This document shows, one piece after another, positions 7,671-14,130 of a DNA stretch of 21,813 bases. A program made the translations under genes and the position numbers. Source of the stretch: Methanobacteriota archaeon. GTDB taxonomy: Archaea > Methanobacteriota > Methanobacteria > Methanobacteriales > Methanobacteriaceae. Each line of letters begins with the position of its first letter. The stretch's first letter is position 1. Under the pieces are notes generated by a model. That model was given only the letters and a program-made list of their open reading frames with translations. It made no database searches and was not told the origin of the DNA. The stretch covers positions 1 through 21,813 of the forward strand of contig JAEZKE010000159.1 in NCBI GenBank assembly GCA_023436175.1, written 5' to 3'.

Positions 7671-7952
7671 AATCAAATTAAAAGATGATTTTAAGGGATA
7701 TATATTCAATGAAAACCCTTTACTTTAATAATTTTATAGACAAGTGGTATAATATAATAGTTGTGTATATCCATTTTTATTTTTTCCCTTTTTGAGAAAT
7801 TATTTTAAGTCAATGAAAATATTTAATGAGCTATTTAGGAACTATTTTTGTAAATAGAACTTAAAATAGTAAATTTTTTTTATAAGTTCTGTTCATATCT
7901 AAAATTAATTAATTCATACTTGGAGATTGCATGAATTTATGGGAGGTATTCT
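7671..7952. other. Divergent intergenic region between the array and an unknown gene
   Basis: This A/T-rich stretch lies between the hairpin array (elp3 side) and the plus-strand gene at 7953. Minus-strand TATA-like sequences (GAATATATATCC around 7698-7709 and CTATAAAATTATT around 7727-7739) could drive a long leader carrying the array into elp3. A plus-strand TATA-like TTTTTATAAG (about 7876-7885) could serve the gene at 7953. No other gene is visible. Confidence 0.4.
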
Positions 7953-8297
7953 ATGATCGAGCCTGCAAATAAAATAACATTTAGTAAAGTCTGTGGAAAT
8001 GAAGAATACAAACTCAAAGTTTTAAAGGACTTCCTTGAAATGAAAAATGATAAGGATGGAATAAAAATAGTCGATGTTTCTGCGGTAGGGGAAATTGGAA
8101 AGATAATTCATGAATTCTTTGAAGATAAAAATGATGAAAGCCAGACTGTAAAAAATGGTCAATTAATTTCATTAGATCAAATTAATGGAAGCAGTGTACC
8201 AATTCCATATAAATTCAGGGGAATATCCTCTTTAAATACTATCGAATCGGATTTTGAACCTGTTTACAAGTTCACAATTATTTTGGAAGAGACATGA
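7953..8297 (+). CDS. Hypothetical protein, unknown function
   Basis: A 114-residue soluble protein, rich in lysine, aspartate and glutamate, with no signal peptide or membrane segment. An exact GGAGGT ribosome binding site (7942-7947) lies 5 bases before the ATG, which supports a real gene and this start. The middle section (GIKIVDVSAVGEIGKIIHEFFEDKND) suggests an alternating strand/helix fold. The C-terminus DFEPVYKFTIILEET looks like a final strand. I do not recognise a family. It converges on the site-2 protease gene, with a small hairpin (8309-8325) between them as a likely shared terminator. Confidence 0.7.
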   Translation: MIEPANKITFSKVCGNEEYKLKVLKDFLEMKNDKDGIKIVDVSAVGEIGKIIHEFFEDKNDESQTVKNGQLISLDQINGSSVPIPYKFRGISSLNTIESDFEPVYKFTIILEET

Positions 8298-8308
8298 TAA
8301 CTTCACAT

Positions 8309-8325
8309 GTAAATCAATAATTTAC
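8309..8325. terminator. Hairpin between convergent genes
   Basis: GTAAAT (8309-8314) pairs with ATTTAC (8320-8325) around the loop CAATA, in the 30-base gap between the stop codons of two convergent genes. The stem is short and A/T-rich, so it may be only a weak bidirectional terminator. Confidence 0.35.
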
Positions 8326-8327
8326 TT

Positions 8328-9410
8328 TCAAGATTTAGTATCTAATACCTCTAAAACCTTCATTATGTCTGTTTTAGAGATTATTCCAACTAAATTTCCA
8401 TTTTCAGTAACTGGAAGTCTTCCAATATTATTTTTAGTAATTTTTTCCAGAGTATTCATGGCAGGCTCGTCAGGGCTTGCTAAAATAAGTTCTTTAGTCA
8501 TTATATTCTTGACAGGTATATCTCTTTGATTTTCTGGTATTTTAGAAATGTCATCAAAAGTAACAATACCAACAAGATCTCCATGATCTTCAACAGGATA
8601 GCCCATGTGTCTTTGCCTGAACATGATATTTAATGCTTCCAAAACAGAAGTGTCTGGAGTTAATGTGTTTACCTCTTTAGTCATGATGTCTTTAACATTG
8701 ATTCCTTCAAGCTTCGATGAAATTACTGTATTTTTATATTCTTGATCTGCACCTAAGTAAATGAATATGGCTATCAATATCAAAATAAAATTAAAGAATA
8801 TGCCTAGAATGACCATCAAAATAGCAAACTGTTTTCCCACCGAAGCAGCAGCTTTAGTTGCTTTAATATAACTCATTCTTTTTGCAAAAAATGCCCTTAA
8901 CACTCTTCCACCATCCATTGGAAATGCAGGAAGGAGATTAAAGAGTCCTAATACTAAATTAACACCCAAAAAGTTGGCAAGGAATAGTGATAGATCTACT
9001 GAAGGAGTGTTAGATATAAAGAATGAATAAAAGGTTAAAGATCCGACACCTCCAACAATTAACAGGGCTATAAAGCAGATAAATGCTATTACAATATTTG
9101 CAAGAGGTCCAGCAGCGGCTATTTTAAGTTCTTGATCTGGATCTTTAGGAATTTCTTCCATTGCTGATACGCCGCCAATGGGTAGTAAAACTATTTTACC
9201 TACTTTAACTCCATATCTTTTTGCCACATAAGAATGGCTTAATTCATGTACAACAACTGTTACAAATAATAATGTGATTAAAAATGCTATATATACAGAT
9301 ATTATTCCTAAAAAAGCTATAGCATATATAAAAAGCATTAATAATAAAAATGAGATATGTAATTCTACAGGAATTCCAAATGCGCTGAATATTTTAAATG
9401 AAGATTTCAT
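8328..9410 (-). CDS. Site-2 type zinc metalloprotease (M50) with CBS pair
   Basis: A 360-residue intramembrane protease of the S2P/M50 family, in the class of the Methanocaldococcus MJ0392 protein. Several membrane segments carry the zinc-binding HELSH (H55, E56, H59) in TVVVHELSHSYVAKRYG, then LLPIGGVSAME, the AAAGPLANI segment and the third zinc ligand in NLLPAFPMDGGRVLRAFFA (D166). A cytoplasmic pair of CBS domains follows: about 239-295 (VKDIMTKEVNTLTPDTSVLEAL) and 302-355 (VKNIMTKELILASPDEP). CBS pairs commonly bind adenine nucleotides, so energy-state gating of proteolysis is likely but inferred. The substrate is unknown. The ATG at 9410 has no clear ribosome binding site; a leaderless or short-leader message is possible. 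It is divergent from the PRC-barrel gene. Confidence 0.92.
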   Translation of the reverse strand: MKSSFKIFSAFGIPVELHISFLLLMLFIYAIAFLGIISVYIAFLITLLFVTVVVHELSHSYVAKRYGVKVGKIVLLPIGGVSAMEEIPKDPDQELKIAAAGPLANIVIAFICFIALLIVGGVGSLTFYSFFISNTPSVDLSLFLANFLGVNLVLGLFNLLPAFPMDGGRVLRAFFAKRMSYIKATKAAASVGKQFAILMVILGIFFNFILILIAIFIYLGADQEYKNTVISSKLEGINVKDIMTKEVNTLTPDTSVLEALNIMFRQRHMGYPVEDHGDLVGIVTFDDISKIPENQRDIPVKNIMTKELILASPDEPAMNTLEKITKNNIGRLPVTENGNLVGIISKTDIMKVLEVLDTKS

Positions 9411-9593
9411 AGTATCAATATATTACTATGGGCTTATCAGGTTAATAAAATTATATTTCTCCATAAAAATAATTCATTTAAATTTTAAATAGAATTTTTG
9501 AGGTATATCCTAAATTTAAGAGAAATGCACACTTATAATATTTATATTTAAGTTATAATAAAAAATATATGCTTTAAAAAATAGACTAGAAAC

Positions 9594-9598
9594 AGGTG
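9594..9598 (+). promoter_or_regulatory. Ribosome binding site of the PRC-barrel gene
   Basis: AGGTG lies 5 bases before the ATG at 9604 and fixes that start. Confidence 0.6.
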
Positions 9599-9603
9599 TA
9601 TCT

Positions 9604-9897
9604 ATGAAAATAAGCGAGTTAATGGGTAAAAGGGTTCTGGATAAAAACGCAATGGAAATAGGTAAAGTATCTGAAGTTGACTTAATGCCAAAAGAAGGAA
9701 TTATAAACACCATTACAATATCTACTGGTGAAATGTGGGTTAGAAATAAAACTTTTGAAATTAAACCCAATAACATTCAGCAGGTAGGAGATTATTTAAT
9801 CTTAGATCTTGAAGAAGCAGAAATAGAAGGAATAGTTGAAGAAGAAGAGGAAACAGTTCCTGAAAAAACAAGATTAACTCTTACTAAAGAAGATTGA
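9604..9897 (+). CDS. PRC-barrel domain protein
   Basis: A 97-residue protein whose first 75 residues form a PRC-barrel: MKISELMGKRVLDKNAMEIGKVSEVDL, then GIINTITISTG, then KTFEIKPNNIQQVGDYLILDL. An acidic tail follows (EEAEIEGIVEEEEETVPEK). PRC-barrel proteins are abundant in methanogens and act as small adaptor or RNA-linked domains; the partner is not known here. An AGGTG site precedes the ATG. The stop at 9895-9897 is followed only 7 bases later by the second hairpin array, so the array occupies the space to the DUF2098 gene, which may share the transcript. Confidence 0.88.
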   Translation: MKISELMGKRVLDKNAMEIGKVSEVDLMPKEGIINTITISTGEMWVRNKTFEIKPNNIQQVGDYLILDLEEAEIEGIVEEEEETVPEKTRLTLTKED

Positions 9898-9904
9898 TCA
9901 AACA

Positions 9905-10040
9905 CTCGAAAATTGAAAATTTTCACATCCCTATGAAACGTAGTTTCCTGAGCCCCAAAATCATAGCTTGCAAAACTTTCAGTTTTGCTTGCACCAAATG
10001 CAAACATTGGAGGGCCACAAAAGCTGATGTTTTTGTAGGG
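9905..10040 (+). repeat. Second array of about 24-bp palindromic units
   Basis: Five hairpins of the same family as at 7319-7670. GAAAATT/AATTTTC (9908-9924, loop GAA); GAAAC/GTTTC (9935-9947, loop GTA); GCAAAACT/AGTTTTGC (9970-9988, loop TTC); a degenerate CCAAATG/CATTGG (9994-10010); and ACAAAAGC/GTTTTTGT (10017-10036, one G-T pair). Units end in ATC, GAGC, TTGC, GGGC and AGGG. Loop centres are about 24 bases apart, except for one 38-base step that contains a half unit (9954-9967) with only a left arm. The array fills the gap between the PRC-barrel stop and the ribosome binding site of the DUF2098 gene. Confidence 0.85.
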
Positions 10041-10065
10041 TTTATTAACTGTATGGAGGTTGAAT

Positions 10066-10365
10066 ATGGAAGTTTCAGATTCCTGCGGTAAACCTATAAT
10101 GAAAGGTTCTTATGTTATGTACAATGGAACAGGCACAATTGGTAAAGTTGTGGACATTAAAACACAAGAAGATGGTACATGGGCAAAGATGGAGGATACA
10201 GATCTTTGGTACAAGAGCGATTATTTGCAGTCCATCGATAAAATAGAAAAAACTGGACTTAAAAGAGAATCTAAAGAAGATCTCAAAGAAAAGCTTAAAA
10301 ATAGGAAGAAGCTTGTTGGCGAGGATATTGATATGAGTTCCGAGCTCTGTGACGGAGGAGGATAA
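10066..10365 (+). CDS. DUF2098 family protein, unknown function
   Basis: A 99-residue protein. The N-terminal 60 residues match the archaeal DUF2098 pattern: a small SH3-like barrel with GKPIMKGSYVMYNGTGTIGKVVDIK, then TWAKMEDTDLWYKSDYLQ. A basic, helical tail (KRESKEDLKEKLKNRKK) and a C-terminal DGGG follow. The family is found in methanogens and has no established function. The ATG at 10066 is chosen because GGAGGT (10055-10060) lies 5 bases upstream; the frame also has a TTG at 10060 inside that site, which is not credible as a start. The hairpin array at 9905-10040 lies directly upstream and would be in its leader or in the intercistronic RNA. Confidence 0.85.
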   Translation: MEVSDSCGKPIMKGSYVMYNGTGTIGKVVDIKTQEDGTWAKMEDTDLWYKSDYLQSIDKIEKTGLKRESKEDLKEKLKNRKKLVGEDIDMSSELCDGGG

Positions 10366-10523
10366 CTTATATCTTTAAAAATTTTTTAACTATACCAATT
10401 AAAACTTAATTACAGTATATGCTGCTTATTTTTTATAATAATAAAAAAGAATTGATTAGCTTGTGTTTTAAATGATTTAATTAAAAGTCAAATTTATATC
10501 AAAAATTTGACCATGACATGTGT
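10366..10523. other. Intergenic region between convergent genes
   Basis: This A/T-rich gap follows the DUF2098 stop. It holds a T/A-only dyad (TTTAAAAATTTTTTAA, about 10374-10389), a weak hairpin at 10429-10448 and the stronger hairpin at 10487-10511. No coding potential is seen. Confidence 0.4.
10487..10511 (-). terminator. Hairpin plus T-run after the coiled-coil gene
   Basis: On the minus strand GTCAAATTT pairs with AAATTTGAC (9-bp stem, 7-base loop), followed directly by TTTTAATT. It starts 12 bases beyond the TAA of the coiled-coil gene (10524-10526). The position is that expected for a terminator of that gene and supports the gene being real. Confidence 0.55.
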
Positions 10524-11045
10524 TTACCTTAGCCTTATTTTATAATTTTTATAGACAAGTACTTTTAAATTTCTCATCTTTCTTTCTATACTATGCCTTT
10601 CTTCCCTTGCTTTTGTGTATAACTCCACATATTTATCGTGTTCTTCACTTACCTTTCGATAATTTTTTTTCATGTCGGCATGTATTTTCATGAGACATTT
10701 TTTAATTAAATCCTCTTTTTCATGATTTAAATCATCTATGCTTTCATTTTTTTCTGTTATTTGGGTTTTAATTGTGGTATGTCTTTCTTCAAGATCGTTT
10801 AACTTATTTTCTACAGTTTTAATATCTTTAAGAATTGAATTATTGGTATCTTCTTTAAAATTTTCTTTAAGATGTTTAAGTTCTTCTTCTGTGTGTGTAA
10901 TATTGTTTGCAGTAACTGTATCTTTGTTTTCGAGATTGTTTAATTCATTTTCATAATAAGTTATTTGTTCATTTATTTTTTTTACTTCTTCTGTTTTACC
11001 GGCACTTTCTAAAAATTCGTTTAGATATTCGTCTATACTGTCTAT
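10524..11045 (-). CDS. Coiled-coil protein without a standard start codon
   Basis: The minus strand is open from 11060 to a TAA at 10524-10526, and the frame is clearly coding-like. It has heptad-rich acidic and basic helices (YLNEFLESAGKTEEVKKINE, then NELNNLE, ENKLNDLEERHTTIKTQI, DDLNHEKEDLIKK) and a basic C-terminus (ERKMRNLKVLVYKNYKIRLR). It contains no in-frame ATG, GTG or TTG until far inside, at CLMKIHADM. GGAG (11057-11054) lies 8 bases before an in-frame ATA (11045-11043), giving 173 residues from IDSIDEYLNEF. The only ATGs near that site (11059 and 11053) are in another frame that stops within six codons. So either ATA initiates, a start codon was lost, or a base is missing. A terminator-like hairpin follows. 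No family was recognised; a long coiled coil suggests a structural or scaffolding role. Confidence 0.65.
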   Translation of the reverse strand: MDSIDEYLNEFLESAGKTEEVKKINEQITYYENELNNLENKDTVTANNITHTEEELKHLKENFKEDTNNSILKDIKTVENKLNDLEERHTTIKTQITEKNESIDDLNHEKEDLIKKCLMKIHADMKKNYRKVSEEHDKYVELYTKAREERHSIERKMRNLKVLVYKNYKIRLR

Positions 11046-11823
11046 GCTAACATCTCCATTCTATTAAAAGTTAAAAATAATATAAATTCAAAAATCAACA
11101 TTTCAATTTTAACTTCTATTTATAATTTTTGTTCTTTCAATTATGTATTGTACTTTGGAAGGTATAAGACTTATCAAAAATTTTCAGATATTGTGTTAAA
11201 ACCATTTTTTATTATGATACGTGGTTTAGTTATGTTTATTCAGTATTTAACTGGTAAAATATGATTAATTATAGATAAAAATTTGTTATCATATGTTAAA
11301 ATAGAACTGGATTATTATTAACGGCCTCAGGTATAAAATTTAAAATTTTTAAAGCACGAAGAATCAAATGATTCAAATTTCCGATAAACGTATCCAATAA
11401 TTGATAAATTAAGGGGCAAGCGCCTGATGACTTCATAACTTACTGATTGTGATGTTTTTTTGATATTCTGTAGTCAATTAACCTATTACATGGATGTATA
11501 TATTTAATCTAGGTTAAATACTTCTCATCTGTGTTCAAATATATTAATGGCTATGGAAATCTCTAATTGCAGAACATATTGGGATAGTGTATCATGTACA
11601 GCTTAAAAGTAAGATATCCTCTTTGGAATTCTATTATGTCATTTATTAGGGAGTACCTTCGATTTCATTAGTTTTACAAAAAAGAGTGAAGTACCTTTAA
11701 GGAATAGAAATCCATTTAAGATTAATTTAGTCACGTTAAAAGTTCATAGGATGGATGTTGATTGAGCTGATTGCAGATTAAGCGTGATTTATAGGGATTA
11801 TATATTAAAATTGCACGTGGGTT

Positions 11824-11943
11824 ATGAGTATAAAAAAGATAGTTAAACATGGAAAAATGGTAAATATAGAATATGTTCTGTGTAGAATTTGTGTTGACAC
11901 ATGTAAAAAGGCCATTATAATGACTTATTTTGGGTATAATTGA
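11824..11943 (+). CDS. Possible 39-residue cysteine-containing small protein
   Basis: ATG at 11824 to TGA at 11941-11943 encodes MSIKKIVKHGKMVNIEYVLC followed by RICVDTCKKAIIMTYFGYN. The cluster CRICVDTC followed by KKAI recalls the cysteine stretch of ferredoxins, but spacing is CX2CX3C and the usual CP is missing. A G-rich GTGGG lies a few bases upstream as a weak ribosome binding site, and a hairpin (11952-11970) follows the stop. It may be a real small metal-binding protein or the remnant of a ferredoxin gene. Confidence 0.3.
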   Translation: MSIKKIVKHGKMVNIEYVLCRICVDTCKKAIIMTYFGYN

Positions 11944-11951
11944 TAAAAATT

Positions 11952-11970
11952 AAAGAAATTTCATTTCTTT
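11952..11970. terminator. 8-bp hairpin after the small cysteine ORF
   Basis: AAAGAAAT (11952-11959) pairs perfectly with ATTTCTTT (11963-11970) around the loop TTC, just after the stop at 11943, and is followed by a T-rich stretch. It may be a terminator. Its 3-base loop also resembles the palindromic-unit family, but it lacks the GC suffix. Confidence 0.35.
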
Positions 11971-12076
11971 TATCTTAAATTTAATTAGAATAAATATATT
12001 TTTTAAATTAGGATTATTTACTTTTCAATAATGATTTAGTTTAATTTCTTGAAAATTTTTCTTAAAAATAGATTCC

Positions 12077-12088
12077 GTAGATATCTAC
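12077..12088. promoter_or_regulatory. Perfect palindrome GTAGATATCTAC, possible operator
   Basis: A perfect 12-bp inverted repeat lies about 100 bases before the glycosyltransferase start. The overlapping CCGTAGATA (12075-12083) recurs within the stretch at 12138-12148, just before the TATA-like element at 12154-12163. A paired arrangement near a promoter is typical of a regulator binding site, but no regulator is identified. Confidence 0.35.
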
Positions 12089-12153
12089 AACTAATTTATA
12101 GTTATACATAAAAATTGTATTAATTAGTATTAATTATGCCGTAGATAGTAAGC

Positions 12154-12163
12154 TTTAAAAATA
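12154..12163 (+). promoter_or_regulatory. TATA-like element of the glycosyltransferase gene
   Basis: TTTAAAAATA lies about 25-30 bases before the ATG at 12187, which has no ribosome binding site. The spacing predicts a leaderless transcript. Confidence 0.45.
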
Positions 12164-12186
12164 AATTAAGATAAACTAAACTATGA

Positions 12187-14001
12187 ATGCTTAGTATAAT
12201 AATTCCAACATATAATGAGGAGTGTTATCTCCCTAAATTACTTCAAAGTATAAAAGATCAAACTTTTTCAGATTATGAAATTATCGTAGCGGACGCTAAA
12301 TCGACTGATAAAACCAGAGAAATTGCAAATTCATTTGGTTGCGTAGTTGTAAAAGGCGGATCTCCAGCTGTAGGGCGAAATAATGGGGCTAAAATAGCAA
12401 AAGGAGAATATTTATTATTCCTTGACTCTGATGCCATATTAACAGAAGGATATTTAGAATCTGCATTAAATGAATTCATAGAAAATGATTTAGATATAGG
12501 TATAACTCAATTAATTCCAATTAGCGACAGCAAGAAAGACAAACTGCTGCATGATTTTGCAAATTTCTTTATGAAACTTGTAGAGTCAATAAAACCTCAT
12601 GGGGCAGGCTGCTATGGAATTTTAACAAAGAAAGAGATCCATGAAGAAGCAGAAGGATTTAATGAATGTCTTGATTTTGGGGAAGATAGCGATTATATCG
12701 AAAGAATAGGAAAAATACATTCTTTTAAGGTGTTAAGAGAACCTAAACTTCTTATATCTACAAGAAGGCTTGAAAAGGAAGGACTTAAGAGTTTAGCATT
12801 AATTTATGCAAAGAGTACGCTGTATGACTTTATGGGTAAAAAGATTACAGCCGGAGAATTAAATTATACATTTGGCCATTCTAAAGATAAGAAAAAGAAG
12901 GTACTTTATTCGGTATGTGGGGAAGGAATGGGCCATGCTATCCGGAGCTCAGTAATAATTAAACACCTGTTAAAGGAAAATGATGTGGTTATTTTCGCTG
13001 GTGGAAGAGCATTTAACTATCTTTCGGCAAAATTTGATAATGTATATTATATAGAAGGACCAAACACTGTTTACAGCGGAAATAACGCAAAATATAAATC
13101 TACATTCTTTTCAGTGGTCAAAGACCTTCCAAAAAGCTTGAAGTTTAATATTAAACTGCTTTATAATATTGCCAGGGCATTTAAACCAGATATTATAGTT
13201 TCTGATTTTGAAGCTTTTTCTAATCTTTTAAGCAAACTACTTGGAATACCTCTAATTAGTCTTGATAACATACATGTGCTTACTCAGTGTAGATTAGACC
13301 TTCCTGAAAGATATTTAAGTGAAAAAATAGTGGCCGGGGGAGTAATACGCTTATTTATAAATAGGCCTAAAAAATACTTAATTACAACATTTTTCTATCC
13401 TGAAATTAAAAATGAAGAAAAAACAGAATTGTTCCCTCCTGTACTTAGAGATGAAATTTTAAATCTTAAACCAGTAAATGGTGAACATATACTCGTATAT
13501 CAAACGAGTGATTCCAATTTAGAGCTTATTTCTACATTAAAATCTATTAATGAAAATTTTGTAATTTATGGTTTTAACATTGAAAAAGAGGATGGAAATC
13601 TTCATTTCAGGAAATTTAATGAAAATCAGTTCTTTAAAGACTTTGAATCATGTAAGGCAGTGGTTTCTAACGGCGGATTTACATTAATAAGTGAATCAAT
13701 ATATCTTAAAAAACCAATATTCTGTATCCCTGTAAAAAAACAGCCTGAACAGACCGTTAATGCAATGTACATTGAAAAATTAGGTTACGGCGAATTCCAT
13801 GAATCATTAACTAAAGAAAACATTGAAATGTTCTTAAATGAATTAAATAGGTATCGTGAGTCACTTAATTCATTTAAACATAATGGAAATCAGGAAATTC
13901 TCAAGGCTTTAGATGAGGCAATTGAAAAATACTCTAAAGAATACTCTGGTTCTACTTATAAAATAGTTAATTTAATAGAATCAAGAGAAAAAGCAAAATA
14001 A
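12187..14001 (+). CDS. Two-domain glycosyltransferase: GT2 plus MJ1255-like GT-B
   Basis: A 604-residue cytoplasmic protein joining two sugar-transfer folds. Residues 1 to about 225 are a family 2 GT-A domain: LSIIIPTYNEECYLPKLLQS, EIIVADAKSTDKT, and the metal-binding DSD (80-82) in YLLFLDSDAI. From about 238 a GT-B domain of the MJ1255/TIGR00661 type begins: VLYSVCGEGMGHAIRSSVI (glycine-rich GEGMGH 244-250), PDIIVSDFEAFSNLLSKLLG, ISLDNIH, and a C-terminal donor-site-like stretch VVSNGGFTLISESIYLKKPIF with PVKKQPEQTVNA. The likely role is building a surface polysaccharide, glycolipid or glycoprotein; donor and acceptor are not known. The ATG at 12187 has no ribosome binding site but a TATA-like box about 25 bases upstream. 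It converges on the secreted transglutaminase-like gene, with hairpins between. Confidence 0.88.
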   Translation: MLSIIIPTYNEECYLPKLLQSIKDQTFSDYEIIVADAKSTDKTREIANSFGCVVVKGGSPAVGRNNGAKIAKGEYLLFLDSDAILTEGYLESALNEFIENDLDIGITQLIPISDSKKDKLLHDFANFFMKLVESIKPHGAGCYGILTKKEIHEEAEGFNECLDFGEDSDYIERIGKIHSFKVLREPKLLISTRRLEKEGLKSLALIYAKSTLYDFMGKKITAGELNYTFGHSKDKKKKVLYSVCGEGMGHAIRSSVIIKHLLKENDVVIFAGGRAFNYLSAKFDNVYYIEGPNTVYSGNNAKYKSTFFSVVKDLPKSLKFNIKLLYNIARAFKPDIIVSDFEAFSNLLSKLLGIPLISLDNIHVLTQCRLDLPERYLSEKIVAGGVIRLFINRPKKYLITTFFYPEIKNEEKTELFPPVLRDEILNLKPVNGEHILVYQTSDSNLELISTLKSINENFVIYGFNIEKEDGNLHFRKFNENQFFKDFESCKAVVSNGGFTLISESIYLKKPIFCIPVKKQPEQTVNAMYIEKLGYGEFHESLTKENIEMFLNELNRYRESLNSFKHNGNQEILKALDEAIEKYSKEYSGSTYKIVNLIESREKAK

Positions 14002-14018
14002 AAATATGCTATTTTTTT
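14000..14018 (+). terminator. Hairpin and T-run after the glycosyltransferase
   Basis: AAAAATA (14000-14006) pairs with TATTTTT (14010-14016) around TGC, with T residues continuing to 14018. It overlaps the stop codon region and is likely the terminator. Confidence 0.5.
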
Positions 14019-14051
14019 AAAATTATTTCAAAAACTATAAATTAAAGAGAA

Positions 14052-14073
14052 TTATAGGTGAATACGCCTATAA
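14052..14073. terminator. Hairpin in the convergent gap
   Basis: TTATAGGTG (14052-14060) pairs with CGCCTATAA (14065-14073) around the loop AATA, with one G-T pair. It sits between the stops of two convergent genes and could end transcription from either side. Confidence 0.45.
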
Positions 14074-14130
14074 GACTCCGTTTACAGAATTTTACAGTTT
14101 ATTTTATTACGACTCCGTTTACAGAATTTT
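14074..14130. repeat. 20-bp direct repeat spanning a stop codon
   Basis: GACTCCGTTTACAGAATTTT occurs at 14074-14093 and again at 14111-14130, 37 bases apart. The second copy encodes the end of the secreted transglutaminase-like protein (KNSVNGV) and the first lies just beyond its stop. A short duplication of the 3' end has placed a copy outside the gene, or a new stop has separated them. Confidence 0.85.

Larger units (their letters stand above)
11061..12186. other. Long gene-poor region upstream of the glycosyltransferase
   Basis: About 1.1 kb with no long open frame. On the minus strand, a TATA-like TTTATATTA (about 11078-11086) could serve the coiled-coil gene. Possible small frames begin at 11594 (25 codons) and 11824 (39 codons, cysteine-rich, listed separately). 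Other items are a degenerate two-hairpin stretch at 11335-11380, an 8-bp hairpin at 11952-11970 and a 12-bp palindrome at 12077-12088. Scattered cysteine-containing short frames could be decayed genes. No tRNA or rRNA is recognised. Confidence 0.45.

Noticed and set aside
9894..10091. 65-codon frame across the second hairpin array
   Set aside because: It reads through the repeat units and into the DUF2098 gene in another frame; open only because the units contain few stops.
10738..10956. 72-codon plus-strand frame
   Set aside because: It is the shadow of the minus-strand coiled-coil frame, which has far better protein character.
11061..12186. Search for a tRNA or other RNA gene in the gene desert
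   Set aside because: No cloverleaf, CCA end or T-loop-like GTTCRA sequence was found in a position that would fit.
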